Made by a program: the position numbers and the translations under genes. This document shows positions 1 through 5,315 of a stretch of 5,315 bases of DNA, piece after piece (position 1 is the first letter of the stretch; the number at the start of each line of letters is the position of its first letter). This stretch comes from Candidatus Kapaibacterium sp. GTDB taxonomy: Bacteria > Bacteroidota > Ignavibacteria > Kapaibacteriales > UBA2268. The stretch spans positions 1 to 5,315 of the forward strand of contig CALHRB010000336.1 of NCBI GenBank assembly GCA_938038165.1. Direction: 5' to 3'. The notes beneath the pieces are model-generated. The model was not told where the DNA came from and did not search any database. It saw nothing but the letters and a program-made list of their open reading frames with translations.

Positions 1-519
1 TTTGAAGATTTTTACAAATATAACTCGTACTCCGAAGGGGTTAGAATAAAATTTCTTGATTACTTTAATAAAGCAACAGATATTCCCATAAATTTATTGA
101 ATGAAAAGGGTGAAGTTATTTTTTCATCCTATGAATATTGGAGAGACAAAAATTTCAGTAAGGAAGACAAAGAAATTATAAATTCGATTTATTTTGAGCT
201 CACCGGAAACCAACTTTTAACATACCAGAGTAAACCAGAATTATTAAAGTTGGAAACCAAGCTCTTAATAACCAAGAACAATAACTTTTATTCATTCCAC
301 TTTCCTCTAAAAAACTACATTGACTATGCAAAATGTCTCGTTGTCGGAGAGTTTTTGCTTGACGATCCAATGATTGATTATCAAATCATACAAAGTGTGG
401 CAGAGAAAGTTGGATGTGAATCCTATCTTGTTCAGGAAATAATAAACAGAATCCCGGTTTTAAGTCAGAATAAGCTGAATGCTACAATAGCTTTTTTCGA
501 AAACTATTTTTCTGAATTT
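1..519 (+). other. PocR-like sensory domain of the kinase (diverged)
   Basis: This is the N-terminal input region of the kinase, recognised by pattern memory only. An amphipathic start (FLDYFNKATDIPINLLNEKG, bases 52-111) resembles the opening of PocR domains, where a helix is followed by a strand and a D/N-x-x-G turn. The core LVVGEFLL (about residues 81-88) matches the usual 'G-x-x-x-G-Q' strand. A helical tail with IPVLSQNKL and a run ending in YFSEF matches the usual 'vP..s..kl' end. PocR domains are known as small-molecule sensors (for example, of propanediol in PocR) and often carry conserved cysteines. Here only C80 and C106 are seen and they do not form the usual motif, so ligand or metal binding may differ. 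A GAF-like or other alpha/beta sensor fold is an alternative. Confidence 0.5.
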
Positions 520-3390
520 TATTTTGATGAATCACAGCAATTCAAAGACTCAATCGAGAGTAACAAAGATGTAAAAAAAATCTACGCTCTTGACAACGAG
601 TCAGAATTCGCTGACCAATTTATTAAAACCCCTTCAAAATCCATCAAATTATTAATAGACGAAAAATATAATCTGATAGGTTTCAATACTTATTTTGAAG
701 ATTTATTGGGATTTAACAGGAAGCAGACAGAAGGAAAAAATATTTTTGATTTCGTTTCAAAATCAAGCAGATCAAAATTTAAAATCTACCTCGAAAAAAT
801 AAGCATTGACGAAATCTCTGCTCCTTTACCAATTGAATTCCAATCAAAAGGACAACAAATTTTTTCTCTTTTGATGAATTTTGAAAAGATTAATATCAGC
901 AATGACCAACAAAGTCAGATATTTTTGGGTTATGGCTTTAACGTTACATCTTCATTTAATGAGATACAGTCTCTAAGAGAAAACGAAGAGAAATATCGAA
1001 ATATAGTCGAGCAATCCTCAGACGGAATTTTTATAACTGACCAGAATGCAAGAATTATCGAATGGAATAAAGCATTAGAAAACATAACCGGGTTAAAAAA
1101 AAAAGAAGTCATCGGGAAGCATAGCTGGGATATCAAAGAACCTTTCGACCTCGATTCACTAAGTTATTATGAGCTAAATTATATAGTTAGTGAATTCGAA
1201 AACTTTGGCTATGTAAATGAAAATTATGAATTAATAAACAAACTTAGCGAACAAAGAATAATCAATAAATTAGGCGAGAGCAAGATTGTTCAGTCTATTG
1301 TCTTTCCAATCAAAACAAGTAAAGGTAATTTGATTGGTTCAATCATTCGAGACATCACTAACAAAAAGAATCTGGAAGCTGAATTGATCAAAGCTAAAGA
1401 AGACGCCGAATCAGCAAATAAAGCAAAAAGCGAGTTCTTGGCTATGATGAGCCACGAAATCAGAACTCCTATGAACGGGATTCTGGGAATGGTCGAATTA
1501 GCTTTAACAACTGAATTATCCGATGAACAAAGAGAATATCTTGAAGCTGTTGAACATTCTGCTGAATCCCTGCTAAACATTATTAATCAAATACTTGACT
1601 TTTCGAAAATTGAAGCTGGAAAACTTGAAATTGAAGTAGCTGAATTCAATCTACGTGACCTTATTGAAAAAATTGCCAATATTTTATCCATCAAAGCTTT
1701 CGAAAAGAAACTTGAACTTATACTCGACTATGATTTCAATCTGCCTGATTATTTTATAGGCGATTCAGTCAGGATAAGACAAATCCTTATTAACCTTTTA
1801 ATTAATGCTATCAAGTTCACTGATTTTGGTGAGATTGTGTTTAGTGTTAGAGGACAAAAATATTCTGATAGTTTATATGATTTGGAATTCTCTATATCTG
1901 ATACCGGCATTGGAATAGCCGAAGATAAGTTAGACAAACTTTTTACTGAATTTACTCAATTAAGCGACAGCTCAACCCGCAATTACGGTGGGACAGGACT
2001 GGGATTGGCAATTTCCCGACAACTTGCAACAATGATGGGCGGAGAATTCGATGTAGTTAGTAAGGTCAATGAAGGTAGTAATTTTACTTTTAAAATCAGA
2101 CTTGAATCCACAAAATCAGATTCAATTATCTCTGAAATAAAAGATATAAATTATTCCAAAATGAAAATCCTTGTTATTGATGATAATACAACCACTCTTG
2201 GTATAATATCGAAAATGCTCTCAACTTTTGATATATGGGTTCAAACTGTTTCAAATCTTAGTGATGTTTTTATCAAACTTAAAGAAGCAAAAATGCAGGA
2301 TATTAGCTATGATGCTATCTTCCTTGATATACAAATGCAGCACTTAGATGGTATTTCAATTATGAATCAAATCAGAGTTGAACTTGACACCAAAGAGCTT
2401 CCTTTCGTTGTTTTGCTCACACCTCAGGATCTAACTACTAACCTTAAAAGACTAAAAGCGAACGATGTTGATCATTACCTTATAAAACCAATAAAATTCA
2501 AAGAGATTATTAATACATTAAATAATTTGTTTATTAAGAGCAAAAATAAACAAATTAAGTTTGATTTTAGAGTCGAGGAAGATAATCAAAATCTAACACA
2601 ATCAGAAAATATAAACATTAGAGTTTTGGTTGCCGAAGATAATATTATCAGCAGTCACTTAATTGTTTCTATCCTTAAAAAAAAGGGATGTAAAGTTTTT
2701 ACCGCAGCAAATGGTGAAGAAGCCGTTGAACTTTTTAAAAACAATATCTATGACTTGATTTTGATGGATGTTCTTATGCCAAAACTTGACGGTTTTTCGG
2801 CAACCAGAAAAATAAGGGAGTTGGAAAAACAACAGAATAGACATACTCCCATTATCGCACTTACAGCTCACGCAATCGAAGGTTTCAAAGAGCAATGTCT
2901 TGACTCTGGTATGGATGGATATCTTTCGAAACCTGTTAGATTAAATGAAATTTTTGAAATTCTAAATCATTTAGAAAAAAAAGTTGCCACACCTATCCAA
3001 TCTGAAAAATCCCTAATAATAGAAAAAACAAAAAAATCTATTGAAGTTGATATCAATTTTGAAAAATTGATCGAAAGAGTTGAGGGCGATAAACAATTGA
3101 TCTCAATTATTACTAATTATTTTATCGAAAACTATCCTCAGTTCATATCCGAAATAAGATATTCAATACACAGTGACAATAGAAATGAACTAAAAATGAA
3201 AGCCCATACACTTAATGGTATGTTGTTGAATCTCGAAATTATCTCCACACGTAACGAACTTGCTATATTAGAAAATGAGTCAGATAAAATCTCCAAAGAG
3301 GATGCATTGAAATATGTTGATAAGATTGAGGAAGGTCTTAAAAAAGCAGAAGCTTATTTAAAAGAACATATTCTTTCAATATCTCATTAA
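1..3390 (+). CDS. Hybrid sensor histidine kinase (PocR-like, PAS-PAS-HisKA-HATPase-REC-REC-Hpt), 5' end outside window
   Basis: A multistep phosphorelay kinase that would autophosphorylate on His and pass phosphate through its own receivers and Hpt domain. The frame is open from base 1 to the TAA at 3388-3390, so the N-terminus is missing. The TTG at 97 is a poor start: it has no ribosome-binding site and lies inside the first domain. Counting that TTG as residue 1, the domains are: PocR-like, from before residue 1 to about 141; PAS 1, about 183-283; PAS 2, about 297-425; a short helical linker; HisKA, about 441-508, with SHEIRTP and phospho-acceptor H453; HATPase, about 550-670, with N-box N570, DTGIGI from D602 and GGTGLGLA at 631-638. 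Receiver 1 follows (D695/D696, D744, T775, K797), then receiver 2 (E847/D848, D891, T923, K945) and Hpt, about 985-1093 (H1037). No membrane segment or signal peptide is visible, so it is probably cytoplasmic. The kinase assignment is firm; the ligand and the PocR label are inference. Confidence 0.95.
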   Translation, partial: FEDFYKYNSYSEGVRIKFLDYFNKATDIPINLLNEKGEVIFSSYEYWRDKNFSKEDKEIINSIYFELTGNQLLTYQSKPELLKLETKLLITKNNNFYSFHFPLKNYIDYAKCLVVGEFLLDDPMIDYQIIQSVAEKVGCESYLVQEIINRIPVLSQNKLNATIAFFENYFSEFYFDESQQFKDSIESNKDVKKIYALDNESEFADQFIKTPSKSIKLLIDEKYNLIGFNTYFEDLLGFNRKQTEGKNIFDFVSKSSRSKFKIYLEKISIDEISAPLPIEFQSKGQQIFSLLMNFEKINISNDQQSQIFLGYGFNVTSSFNEIQSLRENEEKYRNIVEQSSDGIFITDQNARIIEWNKALENITGLKKKEVIGKHSWDIKEPFDLDSLSYYELNYIVSEFENFGYVNENYELINKLSEQRIINKLGESKIVQSIVFPIKTSKGNLIGSIIRDITNKKNLEAELIKAKEDAESANKAKSEFLAMMSHEIRTPMNGILGMVELALTTELSDEQREYLEAVEHSAESLLNIINQILDFSKIEAGKLEIEVAEFNLRDLIEKIANILSIKAFEKKLELILDYDFNLPDYFIGDSVRIRQILINLLINAIKFTDFGEIVFSVRGQKYSDSLYDLEFSISDTGIGIAEDKLDKLFTEFTQLSDSSTRNYGGTGLGLAISRQLATMMGGEFDVVSKVNEGSNFTFKIRLESTKSDSIISEIKDINYSKMKILVIDDNTTTLGIISKMLSTFDIWVQTVSNLSDVFIKLKEAKMQDISYDAIFLDIQMQHLDGISIMNQIRVELDTKELPFVVLLTPQDLTTNLKRLKANDVDHYLIKPIKFKEIINTLNNLFIKSKNKQIKFDFRVEEDNQNLTQSENINIRVLVAEDNIISSHLIVSILKKKGCKVFTAANGEEAVELFKNNIYDLILMDVLMPKLDGFSATRKIRELEKQQNRHTPIIALTAHAIEGFKEQCLDSGMDGYLSKPVRLNEIFEILNHLEKKVATPIQSEKSLIIEKTKKSIEVDINFEKLIERVEGDKQLISIITNYFIENYPQFISEIRYSIHSDNRNELKMKAHTLNGMLLNLEIISTRNELAILENESDKISKEDALKYVDKIEEGLKKAEAYLKEHILSISH
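1095..1104 (+). repeat. A10 homopolymer inside the kinase PAS 2 domain
   Basis: Ten consecutive A bases finish a Leu codon and encode three lysines in PAS 2. It is the longest mononucleotide run I saw in the window. A one-base slip in either direction brings an early stop: in the -1 frame, TAG at 1122-1124. A slipped transcript or allele would therefore yield only the sensory part without the kinase core. Runs of eight A also occur in this gene at 573-580, 2677-2684 and 2975-2982. Confidence 0.9.
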
Positions 3391-3392
3391 TA

Positions 3393-3412
3393 TCTACTCA
3401 AATTCTACTCAA
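3393..3412 (+). repeat. Two-copy direct repeat TCTACTCAA, 11-base period
   Basis: TCTACTCAA occurs at 3393-3401 and again, identical, at 3404-3412, so the copies start 11 bases apart, close to one helical turn. It begins three bases after the kinase stop codon. Tandem half-sites with this period are typical of OmpR-family regulator binding, but nothing here identifies a binding protein, and a small local duplication is equally possible. Confidence 0.6.
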
Positions 3413-3456
3413 GAAAAATTTGTTTTAATTAAATAAAATCATTATTATTGTTAGTG

Positions 3457-3479
3457 AAAATTTACTTTCTCTAAATTTT
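3457..3479. repeat. Perfect 8-base A/T inverted repeat with 7-base loop
   Basis: AAAATTTA (3457-3464) and TAAATTTT (3472-3479) are perfect reverse complements around CTTTCTC. The stem is pure A/T, so it would make a weak hairpin and is not a convincing intrinsic terminator, although T-rich sequence follows. It could be an operator-like site overlapping the promoter candidate, or chance in A/T-rich DNA. Confidence 0.4.
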
Positions 3480-3494
3480 AAATATTCAATATTT
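3480..3494. repeat. 15-base A/T palindrome AAATATT-C-AATATTT
   Basis: This is a perfect inverted repeat with 7-base arms around a single C, lying 13 bases before the response regulator start codon and directly next to the preceding inverted repeat. It could be a protein-binding site or chance in an A/T-only stretch. Confidence 0.35.
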
Positions 3495-3507
3495 TTATTT
3501 TTAAAAA

Positions 3508-3900
3508 ATGGAAAAAGAAAATCAAACTATTTTGATTATTGATGATGATTTCTTTTTTGCCAGATATCTGGCTAGAATAATTCAGGAAAATATACAAATA
3601 AATGTTGAAATTAAAGTTGACCCTCACGAAGCGATAAAATTCTTGAACGAAAACACACCAACATTAATAATTCTTGACATGATGCTTCCAAAAATGGACG
3701 GACTAACCTTTTTAAGAAATCTCAGAAGTAATGAATCAACTCAGGATGTGCCGGTTATTGTTTGTTCAGCTCTTGGTAATCAACAGACTGTTGGAGAATC
3801 AGTAAAACTAAACATTGTCGGTTATATTGTTAAGCCCACAAACCAATCAATTGTAATCGAAAAAGTTTCCAACGCATTAAGTTTGAATAAAAGTGAATAA
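3508..3900 (+). CDS. Single-domain (CheY-like) response regulator receiver
   Basis: This 130-residue protein is essentially one receiver domain with no output domain. It would accept phosphate from a histidine or Hpt donor and act by binding a partner protein in the cytoplasm. The full receiver residue set is visible: the acidic pocket D12/D13, phospho-acceptor D57 within ILDMMLPKMDG, S87 at the Thr/Ser switch position, and K109 in VKPT. Three phenylalanines follow the acidic pocket (F15-F17). The ATG at 3508 places the first beta strand about seven residues in, as is normal for such proteins. No Shine-Dalgarno sequence precedes it, only A/T. It follows the hybrid kinase by 117 bases and precedes holA by 5, so it is a plausible final acceptor of the kinase's Hpt phosphate and may be co-transcribed with holA. 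The receiver call is firm; the pairing with the kinase is inference from position. Confidence 0.93.
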   Translation: MEKENQTILIIDDDFFFARYLARIIQENIQINVEIKVDPHEAIKFLNENTPTLIILDMMLPKMDGLTFLRNLRSNESTQDVPVIVCSALGNQQTVGESVKLNIVGYIVKPTNQSIVIEKVSNALSLNKSE

Positions 3901-3905
3901 TTTCT

Positions 3906-4979
3906 ATGATTAACAAAATCGATGAATTAATAAAAAATGAAAAATATCCCCCGGTTCTACTTATTTATGGTGAAGAAGAGTTTTTAATCGAAGATTCAGT
4001 TCAAAAAATTAAAAAAAAATTTCAGAATAATGATATAGATTCCTTCGATTTGGAAATTCTTAATGGCGAAAAAACCAGTTACAAAGAGATTGTCGAAAAA
4101 TGCCTCACTTTTCCTTTCATATCAAAGATTAGAACTGTAATAGTTAATAATTTTGATTTATTACCTGAATTGACGAAATCAAAAAAAGTAAGAGTAAATG
4201 TCCCATTCAAAAATTATCTGGAAAACCCTCAACATTCAACATTTTTAGTTTTGATTTCAAGGGATAACACTCTAAATTTAGTAACTAATTCCACAAATCA
4301 AAAAAAATCAAAAAAAGGCAATACTCAATCTTCGACCAAATTCCCATACGATTTAATTCTGGAAAAACATCAGTGCATCGTATTCAAGAAGTTCAAAGAT
4401 AATGATTTCATTAATTGGATTCACAAAAAGATTGAAAGTCAAAATAAGAAAATAAGTCCGGTTGCAGCCCAAATATTTTTTACTTCTTTAAATCCAAGTT
4501 TAAGAGATATTGAAAATGAACTTGACAAATTGTTATTATTTAACCGGGAAAAATCTGTTCTGGACGAAGACGATATAACAAAAATAATAGGTCAGTCCAG
4601 AAAATTTAACGTATTTGAACTCCAAAAAGCTATCGGAAATAAGGAATTAAATTTATCCTTGGAAATATTGACCAATCTTCTTGCGAACGAACGACAGGAA
4701 ATGCTTATAATAACTATCATAGCAAAATATTTCATAGTATTATGGAAACTATACGACCTGACTCATTCAAATCTTCCGAATTCTGAGATTGCTGCAAAGA
4801 CAGGAATTAATCCATATTTCCTTAAAGAATACCAGAATGCTTTGAAAAAATACACAATAAAGGAAATCGAAAAAGCAATTACAATATTAAATGAAGTTGA
4901 TGAAAAGTTGAAATCTACTTCGATAAATTCTCTTTATCTAATGCAAACACTTCTAATCAGAATAATGGAAAAAGATTGA
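3906..4979 (+). CDS. holA: DNA polymerase III delta subunit (clamp loader)
   Basis: Delta is the clamp-opening subunit of the bacterial clamp loader. It binds and opens the beta sliding clamp within the delta/delta-prime/tau(gamma) complex during replication. The 357-residue protein is slightly longer than the usual 330-345. Family signs are LLIYGEEEFLIEDSV (residues 18-32), where other clamp-loader subunits have a P-loop but delta does not; the segment with FPFISKIRTVIV (69-80), a typical delta strand-turn; LRDIENELDKLLLF (199-212); KFNVFELQKAIGNKEL (233-248), the most diagnostic motif; and a helical C-terminal domain. A Lys/Ser/Asn/Thr-rich insert at about 127-146 accounts for the extra length. 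The ATG at 3906 lies 5 bases after the regulator stop, with no Shine-Dalgarno sequence, which suggests co-transcription and perhaps translational coupling. The stop TGA is at 4977-4979. There is no frameshift. Confidence rests on several motifs in the expected order. Confidence 0.9.
   Translation: MINKIDELIKNEKYPPVLLIYGEEEFLIEDSVQKIKKKFQNNDIDSFDLEILNGEKTSYKEIVEKCLTFPFISKIRTVIVNNFDLLPELTKSKKVRVNVPFKNYLENPQHSTFLVLISRDNTLNLVTNSTNQKKSKKGNTQSSTKFPYDLILEKHQCIVFKKFKDNDFINWIHKKIESQNKKISPVAAQIFFTSLNPSLRDIENELDKLLLFNREKSVLDEDDITKIIGQSRKFNVFELQKAIGNKELNLSLEILTNLLANERQEMLIITIIAKYFIVLWKLYDLTHSNLPNSEIAAKTGINPYFLKEYQNALKKYTIKEIEKAITILNEVDEKLKSTSINSLYLMQTLLIRIMEKD
4011..4019 (+). repeat. A9 homopolymer in holA
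   Basis: Nine A bases encode lysines 36-38 of the delta subunit. Slipping into the -1 frame reaches TAA at 4028-4030, leaving a fragment of about 41 residues. Two further runs, A8 at 4300-4307 and A7 at 4310-4316, lie in the low-complexity insert of the same gene. Confidence 0.9.
4284..4343 (+). other. Low-complexity polar insert in the delta subunit
   Basis: Residues 127-146 of HolA are almost entirely Asn, Ser, Thr, Lys, Gln and Gly, between strands that look like the ordinary delta fold. They probably form an exposed disordered loop in the N-terminal clamp-binding half of the protein. The assignment comes from composition alone. Confidence 0.55.
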
Positions 4980-5035
4980 ATTTATCAAATTTTAGAGAAT
5001 TAATACGTCTTAGAGATTTTATTTTATGAAAGGTT
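4980..5035 (+). promoter_or_regulatory. holA-proS spacer, no clear promoter or terminator
   Basis: In this 56-base A/T-rich gap I see no hairpin terminator and no convincing promoter. TTAGAGA occurs twice, at 4992-4998 and 5010-5016, 18 bases apart, which may be chance. Readthrough from holA into proS is possible. Confidence 0.3.
5029..5033 (+). promoter_or_regulatory. Weak ribosome-binding site of proS (AAAGG)
   Basis: AAAGG ends only 2 bases before the ATG at 5036, closer than the usual 5-9 bases, so its function is uncertain. The start itself is well fixed: an in-frame TGA at 5027-5029 rules out any upstream ATG, and the first residues align with those of known bacterial prolyl-tRNA synthetases. 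Confidence 0.35.
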
Positions 5036-5315
5036 ATGAGACAAAGTCAATACTTTATACCAACATTAAGAGAAGCTCCGGCGGAAGCCCAAATAATCTC
5101 TCATCAGCTTATGCTAAGGGCTGGATTAGTCAGGCAGGTTGCATCTGGTGTTTTCACCTGGTTGCCACTCGGTTATAAAATTTTAAAAAAAATAATTGAT
5201 ATATTACGCGAGGAAATGGATGCCATTGGCGGTCAGGAGTTTTTAATGCCTGCTCTTAACCCAATAGAAATTTGGGAGCAAACCGGCAGAGTCGAAGCAA
5301 TGGGAGATGTTATGT
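5036..5315 (+). CDS. proS: Prolyl-tRNA synthetase, N-terminal part (3' end outside window)
   Basis: This class II aminoacyl-tRNA synthetase charges tRNA-Pro with proline using ATP, in the cytosol. The 93 visible residues begin MRQSQYFIPTLREAPAEAQ and continue with ISHQLMLRAGLVRQVASG, FTWLPLGYKILKK, REEMDAIGGQEFLMP and IWEQTGRVEAMG. These follow the E. coli ProS N-terminus (MRTSQYLLSTLKETPADAE, ISHQLMLRAG, TWLP) almost residue for residue. The segment with TWLPLG through LMP contains class II motif 1. Motifs 2 and 3 and the editing (INS) domain expected in this bacterial type lie beyond the right edge. The ATG is fixed by an in-frame stop just upstream and by this alignment. It lies 56 bases after holA on the same strand and may share its transcript. 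Nothing seen is damaged. Confidence 0.96.
   Translation, partial: MRQSQYFIPTLREAPAEAQIISHQLMLRAGLVRQVASGVFTWLPLGYKILKKIIDILREEMDAIGGQEFLMPALNPIEIWEQTGRVEAMGDVM

Larger units (their letters stand above)
3391..3507 (+). promoter_or_regulatory. A/T-rich intergenic region, probable leader of the response regulator-holA unit
   Basis: This 117-base spacer separates the kinase stop from the regulator start and is the largest non-coding gap in the window. It is the likeliest place for a promoter serving the downstream genes. One Bacteroidota-style candidate is TTTG at 3419-3422 followed, after 20 bases, by TATTATTG at 3443-3450, which matches TAnnTTTG at five of six fixed positions. A sigma70-style reading is TTGTTA at 3448-3453 with TAAATT at 3472-3477, 18 bases apart, four of six matches each. 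Both are weak, and such matches are common in A/T-rich DNA. No G/C-rich terminator hairpin is present. The last 20 bases before ATG are A/T only, without a Shine-Dalgarno sequence. Confidence 0.3.

Noticed and set aside
930..1136. Minus-strand open frame of 68 codons opposite the kinase
   Set aside because: It lies opposite the PAS 2 coding sequence, resembles nothing known and has no start signal; it is a shadow of the kinase gene.
1290..1580. Minus-strand open frame of 96 codons opposite HisKA
   Set aside because: The plus strand here encodes the unmistakable SHEIRTP region; the antisense frame is incidental.
1749..1937. Minus-strand open frame of 62 codons opposite the HATPase domain
   Set aside because: It is antisense to the conserved N-box and G1 motifs and has no independent support.
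2659..2895. Minus-strand open frame of 78 codons opposite receiver 2
   Set aside because: It is antisense to a conserved receiver domain and is Cys/Phe-rich only as a by-product of Lys/Asp codons on the other strand.
3457..3507. Intrinsic terminator after the kinase gene
   Set aside because: The inverted repeat has an A/T-only stem and there is no G/C-rich hairpin followed by a clean T run, so a terminator call is not supported.
5026..5178. Small plus-strand frame from the ATG at 5026, overlapping proS
   Set aside because: It is out of frame with proS, ends at TAA 5176-5178, has no recognisable content, and the proS frame is clearly the real one.

Overview
This window is 5,315 bases of AT-rich bacterial DNA, with G+C at or below about one third by eye. 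All the genes lie on the plus strand and are closely packed. Three traits hint at the Bacteroidota/Ignavibacteria/Kapabacteria side of the FCB group: A/T-rich leaders, almost no Shine-Dalgarno sequences, and A-rich lysine and asparagine codons. This is only an inference. The proS start is of the bacterial (E. coli-like) type, whereas I recall many Bacteroidota having the archaeal/eukaryotic type, so the placement stays open. No RNA gene, mobile element, CRISPR array or attachment site is visible.

Layout. Bases 1-3390 hold most of a large soluble hybrid sensor histidine kinase cut off at the left edge. Its order is a PocR-like sensory domain, PAS, PAS, HisKA, HATPase, receiver 1, receiver 2 and Hpt. 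A 117-base A/T-rich spacer (3391-3507) follows, with a short direct repeat, two A/T inverted repeats and a weak promoter candidate. Bases 3508-3900 encode a stand-alone receiver-domain response regulator. After a 5-base gap comes holA (3906-4979), the delta subunit of the DNA polymerase III clamp loader. After 56 bases comes the start of proS (5036 onward), prolyl-tRNA synthetase, cut off at the right edge.

How the genes may work together. The kinase carries every phosphotransfer module of a multistep His-Asp-His-Asp relay except a separate output receiver, and the next gene encodes an isolated receiver. The simplest reading is a phosphorelay from H453 through an internal receiver Asp to the Hpt H1037 and then to D57 of the small regulator. 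The regulator has no DNA-binding domain, so its output would be protein-protein contact. It is also the gene directly in front of holA and proS, so a two-component output protein may be co-transcribed with replication and translation housekeeping genes. That could be simple gene packing.

I found no convincing undescribed system. The points most worth a second look are the cysteine-poor PocR-like domain, the diverged Hpt signature, the regulator-holA linkage, and the long A tracts in the kinase and holA.
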